Shown here: one piece after another, positions 1-7,903 of the stretch
Numbering within the stretch: the stretch's first letter is position 1
Layout of the letters: every line of letters begins with the position of its first letter
Assembly: GCF_050279675.1 (NCBI RefSeq)
Contig: NZ_JBNNUK010000024.1
Location: 1-46,196 of the forward strand
Origin: Viridibacillus sp050279675
Lineage (GTDB): Bacteria > Bacillota > Bacilli > Bacillales_A > Planococcaceae
Direction of reading: 5' to 3'
Length of the DNA stretch: 46,196 nt
Position numbers and translations under genes: made by a program
The notes under the pieces: model-generated
What the model saw: the letters and a program-made list of their open reading frames with translations, nothing else
Told to the model about the DNA's origin: nothing
Database searches by the model: none

Positions 1-93
1 TATTCGAATTCATGGAACACTGGGCTATTTAACACCGGTGGAATTCAAGCAACAGTCCTTATAAAAGTTGTCCAGTTTTGTGTTGACACACCA
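1..93 (+). mobile_element. Right end of an IS3-family insertion sequence (truncated by window edge)
   Basis: The window opens inside the last codons of an IS3-family OrfB transposase, followed by a terminal segment ending TGTTGACACACCA near base 93. IS3 elements usually end in CA, which fits. The reverse complement of this end differs from the IS left end at 46104, so the two flanking elements are not copies of the same IS. The exact boundary is an estimate because neither the other end nor the target duplication is visible. Confidence 0.65.
2..64 (+). CDS. IS3-family transposase OrfB, C-terminal fragment
   Basis: Reading from base 2 gives 20 residues, IRIHGTLGYLTPVEFKQQSL, then TAA at 62-64. 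The RIHGTLGYLTPVEF stretch is the usual extreme C-terminus of the integrase-core transposase of IS3 elements, just after the DDE domain. Only the tail is in the window, so intactness of the element cannot be judged. Confidence 0.75.
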   Translation: MRIHGTLGYLTPVEFKQQSL

Positions 94-210
94 TTTACAT
101 TCGAATTGAGTTATTTAAGTTTTAGGAGACTCTATAGCAAGTAAGGAACAGCTGAGAGTTTTAATAATTAGCATGATAGTCTAATAACTTCATACTGGAA
201 GGAGAATCAG

Positions 211-2817
211 ATGTCAGAATATCATCAACAATCATCAACTGAAGTCATGGATATGTTGGACGTAACAAAACAAGGGTTAAGTGATTATGACGTCGAAAAG
301 AGACAAGAAAAATACGGTTATAATGAATTGGTGGCAGGAAAAAGAACAAGTGCAATTGCCGTTTTCTTCGGACAGTTTACAGATTTATTAGTCATTATTT
401 TAATGATTGCCGCTTTCGTTTCATATCTATTAGGTGAAGTAGGAAGTACTATTGTGATTTTGATTGTAGTTATTTTAAACGCAATCCTAGGCACTGTACA
501 ACATGTGAAGGCAGAAAAGTCTTTGGACAATCTGAAAGAATTGACCTCTCCAGTTGCAAAAGTGATGCGAGATAACCAGATTGTTGAAATTGATTCAGAA
601 GATATTGTGGTTGGAGATCTGCTCTATTTGGAAGCCGGTGACTATGTAAGTGCTGACGGGAGATTATTAGAAAACTATAATCTTCATATAAATGAAAGCT
701 CGCTGACAGGGGAATCGTTGGCTGTAGAGAAAAGTACATTAGCCATTAATGATGATCAAATTACGATTGGTGATAAAAAAAATATGGTTTTCACGGGGAG
801 CTTTGTCACAAATGGACGTGGTATTGTCATTGTTACAGCTATTGGCATGGAAACAGAAATCGGGAAAATTGCCAATTTACTAGATACTGCAAAGGAAAAG
901 AAAACACCTCTACAAGTTAGTCTAGATCAATTTGGAGAAAAATTAGCATTAGGTATTACGCTGATCTGTTTAGCCATTTTCACAATCGATCTTTTTAGAG
1001 GCCGTGAAATAGTAGAATCTTTTATGTTTGCTGTTTCGCTTGCCGTTGCTGCAATACCAGAGGCATTAAGCTCAATTGTTACCATTGTGTTGGCTTTTGG
1101 GACACAAAAGATGGCAAAGGAAAATGCCATTATACGTAAGCTTTATGCAGTTGAAAGTCTAGGTAGTGTTTCTGTTATTTGTTCAGATAAAACGGGAACC
1201 CTCACTCAAAATAAAATGATTGTGCAACAAGTATATGTTGATCAAAAAGTTATTTCACATAATGAACTCCATACAGAGAATGAAATCGAGAAGGATCTTA
1301 TCTTAAAGGCAATCTTATGTAATAATGCCTTGGAGAGAGAACAAAAAGAAATTGGAGACCCTACTGAAATTGCACTTGTAAAATTAGGGAAGCAGTACAA
1401 TCTCGACGAATTAATCGTAAGAGATCAATTTCCAAGAATGGCGGAAATTCCTTTTGATTCAGACAGAAAGCTTATGAGTACAGTGAATCATATTAATCAA
1501 CAAAATGTCTTGATTACTAAGGGAGCATTAGATGTTCTTCTAGCTAAAATTGTGAAGATCAAAACATCTCAAGGCATCATTGATATTACGGCAGCACATC
1601 GTAAAAAAATAGAAGAAGTAAATCGTGCCTTTTCCATGAATGGTTTACGGGTACTAGCGATTGCTTACAAAGAAATTAGAAAAAATCAAACGATTCATGT
1701 CTCAGTCGAAAATGAATTAACCTTTTTAGGATTAGTAGCGATGATGGATCCTCCTAGAGAAGAGTCAAAAGAAGCGGTAGAAAGCTGTATAAAGGCTGGT
1801 ATTAAACCAGTTATGATTACAGGGGATCATAAAATAACAGCAACTGCTATTGCTAAACAAATTGGTATTTTAAAAGATCCTTCAGAAGCCATCGAAGGAT
1901 ACGAAATTGAAGAGTTAAGTGATCAACAACTACAAGAAAAAGTTCCAGATATCTCTGTCTATGCCCGAGTAACCCCAGAGCATAAGATTCGTATCGTTAA
2001 AGCTTGGCAGGAGAAAGGGAATGTCGTTGCAATGACGGGAGATGGAGTCAATGATGGCCCTGCCTTAAAACAAGCAGACATCGGTGTAGCGATGGGGATA
2101 ACCGGTACCGAGGTAGCGAAAGATGCATCCTCTATGATTTTAACAGATGATAATTTTTCAACGATTGTCAAAGCTATTTCGAATGGTAGAAGCATGTATA
2201 CCAATATAAAAAACGCCATTCTATTCTTATTGTCAGGTAATGCAGGTGCTATATTTGTTGTTTTATATGCAACAATATTAGGTTTACCAGTTCCATTTGC
2301 CCCTGTGCATCTATTATTTATCAACTTACTTACCGATAGTTTACCAGCTATTGCAATAGGCTTAGAGCCACATAATAAGAAAACAATGAAGGACAAGCCT
2401 AGAAATATTAACACTCCATTATTAAATAAAAAATTTACTACTCGAGTGGTGCTCGAAGGATTATTAATTGGTATTTCAACCATCATTGCTTTTCAAATGG
2501 GATTGTCAACGGGAGATACTCTAACCGCAAGCACAATGGCATTTACTACATTATGTTTGTCAAGGTTAATACATGGCTTCAACTCGAGGTCAAAAGAATC
2601 GATCTTCACTATCGGTATATTCTCGAATAAATATACTTGGCTTGCATTTTTAATCGGATTTATAAGTTTACATTTAGTACTATTTGTTCCATCACTTACG
2701 GGTCTATTTGAAGTTGCAAAATTAAGTGGGGTACAATTAGGTATTATTTATAGCTTGTCTATTATGCCGTTTTTAGTGAATCAGTGGTATAAACTTCTGT
2801 TTGTTAGAAATAAATAA
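211..2817 (+). CDS. Calcium-type P-type (P2A) ATPase
   Basis: An 868-residue membrane pump expected to move Ca2+ out of the cell at the cost of ATP. The order is that of P2-type ATPases: N-terminal cation-ATPase domain, actuator loop with TGES (166-169), M4 motif IPEAL with E284, phosphorylation site DKTGT (D326), TGDGVND hinge (609-615) and C-terminal membrane helices. M6 carries INLLTD with N705 and D709, matching SERCA Ca2+ site II ligands. In M5 the segment SGNAGA has Ala where SERCA has the site I glutamate, so a single Ca2+ per cycle, as in Listeria LMCA1, is inferred. An AAGGAG site at 199-204 supports the ATG. It stands alone; no regulator adjoins it. Another divalent cation cannot be excluded. 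Confidence 0.92.
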   Translation: MSEYHQQSSTEVMDMLDVTKQGLSDYDVEKRQEKYGYNELVAGKRTSAIAVFFGQFTDLLVIILMIAAFVSYLLGEVGSTIVILIVVILNAILGTVQHVKAEKSLDNLKELTSPVAKVMRDNQIVEIDSEDIVVGDLLYLEAGDYVSADGRLLENYNLHINESSLTGESLAVEKSTLAINDDQITIGDKKNMVFTGSFVTNGRGIVIVTAIGMETEIGKIANLLDTAKEKKTPLQVSLDQFGEKLALGITLICLAIFTIDLFRGREIVESFMFAVSLAVAAIPEALSSIVTIVLAFGTQKMAKENAIIRKLYAVESLGSVSVICSDKTGTLTQNKMIVQQVYVDQKVISHNELHTENEIEKDLILKAILCNNALEREQKEIGDPTEIALVKLGKQYNLDELIVRDQFPRMAEIPFDSDRKLMSTVNHINQQNVLITKGALDVLLAKIVKIKTSQGIIDITAAHRKKIEEVNRAFSMNGLRVLAIAYKEIRKNQTIHVSVENELTFLGLVAMMDPPREESKEAVESCIKAGIKPVMITGDHKITATAIAKQIGILKDPSEAIEGYEIEELSDQQLQEKVPDISVYARVTPEHKIRIVKAWQEKGNVVAMTGDGVNDGPALKQADIGVAMGITGTEVAKDASSMILTDDNFSTIVKAISNGRSMYTNIKNAILFLLSGNAGAIFVVLYATILGLPVPFAPVHLLFINLLTDSLPAIAIGLEPHNKKTMKDKPRNINTPLLNKKFTTRVVLEGLLIGISTIIAFQMGLSTGDTLTASTMAFTTLCLSRLIHGFNSRSKESIFTIGIFSNKYTWLAFLIGFISLHLVLFVPSLTGLFEVAKLSGVQLGIIYSLSIMPFLVNQWYKLLFVRNK

Positions 2818-2867
2818 ACTCATAAAGATTCTACGGTCTTTTTCTATTAAAAAATAAATAGATAAGA

Positions 2868-2980
2868 TCGTTATTTCCGCTACGGTGGTCGCATTCCGCG
2901 GGCGGGCGCCAAGCCGCTTCGGCAGGGTCTTGTACTGTCCCGCTCTTCCCGCAGGAGTCGCCACCTCCGCTCCAATCAAC
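2868..2980. repeat. GC-rich Bacillales intergenic repeat element
   Basis: This 113-base block is far richer in GC than its surroundings and ends in TCCGCTCCAATCAAC. Its reverse complement has the GACTCCTGCGGG and CGCCCGCCCGCGGAA cores that I recognise from a palindromic element dispersed in Bacillaceae genomes. Internal segments can pair (ACGGTGG with CCACCT; TTCCGCGGG with CCCGCAGG), suggesting a long imperfect stem. A shorter related string, GTGACCCTGCAGGA, follows at 3058-3071. Apparent small reading frames across it are a by-product of its composition. Confidence 0.6.
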
Positions 2981-3247
2981 TACGTATGTAATATAAACAA
3001 GTCTTTTGAGATGATAGAAAATAATGACATGAAAAACCCTGAAAGAGATCAAAAATAGTGACCCTGCAGGACCGCGGTGATTTAAAAATTCGCAAATTGA
3101 ACTTGGCAAAGTTCAAAAATGGAATACATGTTAACACTCAAAGAGTCTTTTATCTATAAAAGTGAATTTTAAATAACCAAAATATATAAAAATAACAAAA
3201 GACATTCGAGATGTGAGAATTCTGAGTGCCTTTTGTCGAAATACTGA
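2981..3247. other. Gene-free stretch between repeat element and terminator
   Basis: This AT-rich stretch holds the short CCTGCAGGACCGCGGTG fragment resembling part of the preceding repeat (about 3061-3077) and a 6-bp hairpin GAACTT/AAGTTC just after it. No reading frame with a ribosome site was found on either strand. Confidence 0.4.
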
Positions 3248-3278
3248 ACAGACACTCTTAGCAGTGTCTGTTTTTTTT
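3248..3278 (+). terminator. Rho-independent terminator
   Basis: A 9-bp perfect stem, ACAGACACT (3248-3256) with AGTGTCTGT (3263-3271), 6-base loop, is followed by a run of eight T. It lies well downstream of the P-type ATPase and ahead of the purine permease promoter. Confidence 0.85.
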
Positions 3279-3451
3279 GCACAAATATTTGAATAATGGT
3301 AGTTCTACATTTTTGGGTTGATAACCAGAATAATTCCTATCAATTAAAGAATTTCTTCTATAGATTTATTACATAATAAATAATCATTGAAAATGAGCAT
3401 TATTCAAATATAATCAAAAAATTTAGAGAATAATGACTTTGAGAAAAAGGG

Positions 3452-3480
3452 TTGCATTTCGCCTTATAAGCGAATATTAT
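3452..3480 (+). promoter_or_regulatory. Sigma-A type promoter of the purine permease
   Basis: TTGCAT (3452-3457) and TATTAT (3475-3480) are separated by 17 bases, a good vegetative promoter. The PurBox-like sites overlap its spacer/-10 region and the predicted start of transcription near 3487. Confidence 0.6.
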
Positions 3481-3509
3481 ATTTAATGTTGCGAAAAATG
3501 TTCGTGTTT
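3466..3509. promoter_or_regulatory. Putative PurR operator: two inverted PurBoxes
   Basis: AAGCGAATATTA (core CGAA at 3471-3474) and, on the other strand, ACGAACATTTTT (core TTCG at 3501-3504 on +) face each other. The known Bacillus PurR operator consists of two inverted CGAAC boxes about 16-17 bases apart, and the core-to-core distance here fits. No purine riboswitch was found in the leader, so PurR repression is the likely control. Confidence 0.55.
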
Positions 3510-3526
3510 AAGAAGGAGGAATATAA

Positions 3527-4828
3527 ATGTTTCGTTTAAAAGAACATGGTACGAATGTTAAGACTGAACTTATTGCAGGAATGACTACATTCCTCACTAT
3601 GATATATATCGTTGTTGTAAACCCGGTAATATTATCGGATGCAGGTGTACCACTTGATCAAGTATTTATGGCAACTATTATTTCTGCTGTAATAGGTACA
3701 TTATGGATGGCACTTTGTGCGAATTATCCAATCGCAATTGCTCCTGGTATGGGGTTGAATGCATATTTCACTTATGCGGTCGTATTATCCTCTGATGGTA
3801 AAATTGATTATTTAACTGCCTTTGCTGCTGTTTTCGTGGCAGGGATAATTTTCATTCTTTTATCTCTGACTCCATTACGTGAAAAACTAATAACGACAAT
3901 CCCGCAAAATTTAAAACATGCAATTACTGCAGGGATTGGTTTATTTATCGCATTCCTTGGTTTACGTATGGCCAAAGTGATTGTCGCAAGTGATAGTAAC
4001 TTAGTGATGCTAGGTGATTTAACTTCTCCTGGTGTACTCTTAACGTTGTTTGGTTTATTCATCACTGTAATTTTAATGGTACGTAATGTCAAAGGTGCAC
4101 TATTTATCGGTATGATTGTTACTGGTATTGTAGCAGTGCTAACTAATCAATTACATATTGAAAAAGTGGTAGCTCTTCCTCATTTACCAGAAGGTATTTT
4201 AATTTGGAATCCAATTGAAGCATTTAGCCAAGTCGTTTCATTTGGATTATATGGCGTTGTATTCTCATTCATTTTAGTTACACTCTTTGATACAACAGGT
4301 ACAATGGTTGGTGTCGCAAAGCAAGCAGGTTTGATGAAGGGCGATAAATTACCACGTGCACGTTATGCATTATTAGCTGATTCAGTTGCCACAACTGTTG
4401 GGTCTATGTTTGGTACAAGTCCAACAACAGCATTTGTTGAATCTTCATCTGGTGTTGCTGCTGGTGGCCGTACAGGTTTAACTAGCTTAACTGTAGCTAT
4501 TCTATTCATCGTTGCTTCATTCTTTGGTCCATTAGTTGGTGCTGTTTCTGGTGTTGCTGCTATTACTTCTCCAACTTTAATTATTGTTGGTACATTAATG
4601 ATTGGATCAGTAAAAGATATTGAATGGGGTAAATTTGAAGAAGCGTTCCCAGCATTCTTAATCATTTTGATTATGCCGCTAACTTCAAGCATATCAACAG
4701 GGATTGCTTTTGGTTTTATCACTTACCCAGTTTTGAAAATTGTTAAAGGTGAAGCAAAAGAAGTACATCCAATGCTTTATGTTTTCGCTATTCTATTTGC
4801 ATTCCAATTACTATTCTTACCTCACTAA
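3527..4828 (+). CDS. AzgA/PbuG-type purine base permease (NCS2 family)
   Basis: A 433-residue, very hydrophobic transporter expected to import hypoxanthine/guanine (or adenine) by proton symport. The AzgA-type signature APGMGLNAYF lies at about 72-81, after the opening helices containing GMTTFLTMIYIVVVNP. Its length is normal for the family, and alternating hydrophobic segments continue to the C-terminus. An AAGGAGG site (3511-3517) precedes the ATG. It is monocistronic, with its own promoter and a terminator directly after it. The PurBox-like sites upstream support a purine substrate; which base is preferred cannot be read from the sequence. Confidence 0.92.
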   Translation: MFRLKEHGTNVKTELIAGMTTFLTMIYIVVVNPVILSDAGVPLDQVFMATIISAVIGTLWMALCANYPIAIAPGMGLNAYFTYAVVLSSDGKIDYLTAFAAVFVAGIIFILLSLTPLREKLITTIPQNLKHAITAGIGLFIAFLGLRMAKVIVASDSNLVMLGDLTSPGVLLTLFGLFITVILMVRNVKGALFIGMIVTGIVAVLTNQLHIEKVVALPHLPEGILIWNPIEAFSQVVSFGLYGVVFSFILVTLFDTTGTMVGVAKQAGLMKGDKLPRARYALLADSVATTVGSMFGTSPTTAFVESSSGVAAGGRTGLTSLTVAILFIVASFFGPLVGAVSGVAAITSPTLIIVGTLMIGSVKDIEWGKFEEAFPAFLIILIMPLTSSISTGIAFGFITYPVLKIVKGEAKEVHPMLYVFAILFAFQLLFLPH

Positions 4829-4834
4829 TACAGA

Positions 4835-4874
4835 AAATGCTCACTGCCTATTTAGATGCAGTGGGCATTTTTTT
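4835..4874 (+). terminator. Rho-independent terminator after purine permease
   Basis: AAATGCTCACTGC (4835-4847) pairs with GCAGTGGGCATTT (4858-4870), with one wobble or mismatch, and runs into seven T residues. Confidence 0.88.
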
Positions 4875-5199
4875 CTCGTTATAGGATGATGGGTATTTCT
4901 TCACTTTCCAATACAACAAATAAACGGATTCTTGGATTTTCACAGGATTATCCTCTTATCTATAATGTGTTAATATATACCTATGTAATAACATTTAGGA
5001 TGATATTTAAGGAGTATAAAACAAGTTAGCTCTTATAAAGCTTTAATGGAGTAACTCGTTACTATAAATAAGCATATTTTTTACATAGAAAACTACGTTT
5101 CATGTTCGAAAAGGTATGAAGCATCAACTGCTTATTATAAATAAAGGAATGAATTGAAAGATAAGTAATAAGATATTCATCTGAAAAGAGGACATAGTA
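4875..5199. other. Leader region of the restriction-modification island
   Basis: No gene seen. The stretch contains the palindrome AGTAAC-TC-GTTACT (5050-5063) and two copies of TATAAATAA, about 75 bases apart, that could be control sites for the restriction genes. No clear -35/-10 pair stands out. Confidence 0.35.
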
Positions 5200-6552
5200 A
5201 TGGAATATAAGAGTATTGAAGAACTAGAAATTAAAGCTCAACAAGCCCGTGGTCTTACGTTTAGAGAAATCGACAAAAAAGGTCGTTTATTAAAAAAAGG
5301 AGCCACAGGGGCATTAGGTAATATAATAGAAGAAAGCTATTTTGAATATGAAATCAATAGTAAAGCAGAAGCGGATTTTGCTGAACTTGGTGTAGAGCTT
5401 AAAGTAACACCTTTTAAACAAAACAAAGATAAAAGCCTTTCAGCTAAGGAACGTCTCGTTTTAAATATTATTAACTATATGGAAGAAGTAAATTATACAT
5501 TTGAAAATTCTAGTTTTTGGAATAAAAATCAAAAAATGTTGTTAATGTTTTATGAATGGAAAAAAGAACTAGAACGTGGTGAATATAAAATTATTGAGGC
5601 AATTCTTTATGAATTCCCTGAAGAAGATCTAATTATCATCAAAAAAGATTGGGAGTTTATCACCGATAAGATTCGCCAAGGAAAAGCTCACTTACTTTCT
5701 GAAGGAGATACACTATATTTAGGGGCTTGTACAAAAGGAGCCAATAAAAATTCTTTACGCAAACAGCCTTTTTCTGATGAGCTTGCTATGCAGCGAGCGT
5801 TTTCTCTGAAAAGTTCATATATGACATCTATTGTTCGGGAATACATATCCAAAGAAACATTAACGTATTTTTCTTCTAAAAATGAATTGAAAGAAAAAAC
5901 AATAGAACAGCTGTTAAAAGAAAAATTTGCTCCATTTATCGGTATGACTTTCTATGAGATTGCTGATCAATTACAAGTTAAAATTAATCCTAGTAATCGA
6001 TCATCTGTTGCGAATTTAATAAGTGCTTTATTAGGTGTAAAGGGAACTAAACTAGATAAAGTAGCAGAATTTGCAAAGGCGAATATTCAGTTTAAAACAG
6101 TTCGCTTGCAGCAAAATGGTAGACCACAACAAAGCATGTCATTTAAAAACATCGATTTTCATGAAATTCTTGAAGAAGAATGGGAAGATAGTTACATTCG
6201 AAACTATTTTCTCGAAATGCAGTTACTATTTGTAGTATTTCAGTTTGATCAAGAAAATATTTTGCGCTTCAAAGGTATTAAACTTTGGCATATGCCAATG
6301 GAAACAATTAAAGATGAACTCTTTAATTATTGGACGGAAATTCGCCGTGTTTTAAATGAAGGTGTCGTTTTAACTAAAACGAAAAAAGGGATTGAAAATA
6401 ACTTTCCTAAAACAAATTATAATGGTGTATTGCACGTTCGTCCTAAAGGAGCAGATGGAAACGATAAAATTCAGCTACCTGATGGGCAATGGATAACAAA
6501 GCAATGTTATTGGTTGAATGCAGGGTATGTTGCTGAAATAGTTAAGGAGTAG
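5200..6552 (+). CDS. Sau3AI/MutH-family type II restriction endonuclease (GATC)
   Basis: A 450-residue protein with the architecture of Sau3AI, which cuts GATC. The N-terminal MutH-like domain shows GATGALGNIIEE (34-45) and the catalytic string DFAELGVELK (59-68). This aligns residue for residue with MutH D70, E77 and K79, giving D59, E66 and K68. A second, diverged MutH-like fold occupies about 240-450; its equivalent string EFAKANIQFK (290-299) has lost the acidic pair, as in Sau3AI, where the C-terminal half is an effector and DNA-binding domain. GATC specificity is inferred from the family and the nearby C5-methylase. The next gene starts 8 bases after the stop, so the two are co-transcribed. 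Confidence 0.9.
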   Translation: MEYKSIEELEIKAQQARGLTFREIDKKGRLLKKGATGALGNIIEESYFEYEINSKAEADFAELGVELKVTPFKQNKDKSLSAKERLVLNIINYMEEVNYTFENSSFWNKNQKMLLMFYEWKKELERGEYKIIEAILYEFPEEDLIIIKKDWEFITDKIRQGKAHLLSEGDTLYLGACTKGANKNSLRKQPFSDELAMQRAFSLKSSYMTSIVREYISKETLTYFSSKNELKEKTIEQLLKEKFAPFIGMTFYEIADQLQVKINPSNRSSVANLISALLGVKGTKLDKVAEFAKANIQFKTVRLQQNGRPQQSMSFKNIDFHEILEEEWEDSYIRNYFLEMQLLFVVFQFDQENILRFKGIKLWHMPMETIKDELFNYWTEIRRVLNEGVVLTKTKKGIENNFPKTNYNGVLHVRPKGADGNDKIQLPDGQWITKQCYWLNAGYVAEIVKE

Positions 6553-6560
6553 GTGTAATA

Positions 6561-7691
6561 ATGGCGGGATATATCTTTACGTTAGATAGTTTTGATTCAT
6601 TGTCAGAAATCATTAATAATGGAATTTATAGTACAAACCTAAATATTCCTAGTAAGGATGTTTGGAGCAAACATCACGAGGGGACATTTGCAGATTATCT
6701 TTCAATGTCAGAGGGAGATAACGTTTATTTCTTTATTAAAAGAAAAATATATGGTGTAGGTAAACTGAAAAATATAGAAGGAGACTGTAAATTATTAAAC
6801 TTTCCAGATGCGGATATTCCTAAGTGTAAAAAATTTCAAGATTTACAGGACCAAATGATTTTGAATAAAACTGAATTTAATTTAGGGAATCGCTTTATCT
6901 GTACTTTTGAAGGGGCTCCTCATTTTTATAAACAAGGTATTGACATGGATGACGTTTTAGAATCAAATCCGCAATCATTTAAAATGCTTAGAGTTTTATG
7001 GAAACTTTCATTTATTAAAATTGATGACATTGAAAATAAAGCATTATTAGATGTCATATTAAAAACGAATGAGTCAAAAATGTTCGATCAAGAAAATATT
7101 TTCGATACATCCATATTTCTACATGATAGAGTAAGAGCATTACATAGTGAAAGATATAAGGCGACATCTGAAAATATATTAGAACTTGCATCTAGCGAAG
7201 CCTTTATAAAACATGAAATGGCAATAGAAGCAGGAATCATCTCCTACATAAAAAACAACCCAAATGGAGAATTTGGTCATTGGGATTACCTTTCACACCA
7301 AGTGGTAGCTTCTCCATTTAAACCTGTAGATTATATGGATAAAATGGACGTTTTTGGTTATAAATTCATTCCGAACTTTCACACTGTATCAAAATATTTA
7401 GTAATTGAAATAAAAAAAGATAGTGCAACAGTTGATGTTATTCATCAAATTATGAAATATGTTGACTGGGTCAATCAGGAATATACTTACGGGGATTATG
7501 ATATGGTTGAAGCTTTTGTTGTTGCAAGAGACTTTCCGGTAGATGTAATAGAATTAAAAAAACTAATTGGTAGAAGAGTTTTTACAAAAGGAAGAAGACC
7601 TCCTAAAACAAGTGAGTGGTTTAATTTGAAGCTCTTGAAATATAGTTACAATAAACAATTAAAAAAATTACAATTTGAAGAAGTTAAATAA
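6561..7691 (+). CDS. Putative PUA-like + PD-(D/E)XK nuclease-fold protein of the R-M island
   Basis: I do not recognise this 376-residue protein by name. Residues 50-70 (EGDNVYFFIKRKIYGVGKLK) resemble the beta-barrel core of EVE/PUA-type modified-base readers. The C-terminal half carries a likely nuclease core: D263 (KMDVFGYKF), E283 and K285 in VIEIKK, then Q296 and Y300 (QIMKY), the QxxxY pattern of RecB- and NucS-like nucleases. It starts 8 bases after the Sau3AI-like gene, so it belongs to the same transcript. It could be a modification-dependent nuclease, a nicking helper or a specificity partner. The domain reading comes from motifs by eye and needs a profile search. Base composition is as AT-rich as its neighbour. 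Confidence 0.6.
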   Translation: MAGYIFTLDSFDSLSEIINNGIYSTNLNIPSKDVWSKHHEGTFADYLSMSEGDNVYFFIKRKIYGVGKLKNIEGDCKLLNFPDADIPKCKKFQDLQDQMILNKTEFNLGNRFICTFEGAPHFYKQGIDMDDVLESNPQSFKMLRVLWKLSFIKIDDIENKALLDVILKTNESKMFDQENIFDTSIFLHDRVRALHSERYKATSENILELASSEAFIKHEMAIEAGIISYIKNNPNGEFGHWDYLSHQVVASPFKPVDYMDKMDVFGYKFIPNFHTVSKYLVIEIKKDSATVDVIHQIMKYVDWVNQEYTYGDYDMVEAFVVARDFPVDVIELKKLIGRRVFTKGRRPPKTSEWFNLKLLKYSYNKQLKKLQFEEVK

Positions 7692-7844
7692 TTTATACGT
7701 AATTATGATATTAAAGTTAAGGTTTTTAGTTTCTAATTTAAAAAATTTAAAATTTATTAGCAGAAACAGTATTAAGTATGGGTATTTAATCCTATTGAGA
7801 ATTAAAGTGATAATATTAATATGGTAGTATTACTAGTTTTGATC

Positions 7845-7874
7845 TTGACTTAAGGTGTTCTTTTTCATTATAAT
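7845..7874 (+). promoter_or_regulatory. Promoter of the cytosine methylase, with an abutting GATC site
   Basis: TTGACT (7845-7850) and TATAAT (7869-7874) are 18 bases apart. A GATC (7841-7844) ends immediately before the -35 box, so the methylase's probable target lies at its own promoter. An AAAGGA ribosome site follows at 7888-7893. Confidence 0.7.
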
Positions 7875-7903
7875 AAAGAAAGATAAGAAAGGATGTTCGC
7901 TAT

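Noticed and set aside
2773..3109. Two overlapping minus-strand frames of 68 and 92 codons
   Set aside because: They run through the GC-rich repeat, have no ribosome site, and their product is the type of peptide commonly misannotated from this repeat.
3280..3451. Guanine riboswitch upstream of the purine permease
   Set aside because: The conserved junction and loop sequences of purine riboswitches are not visible.
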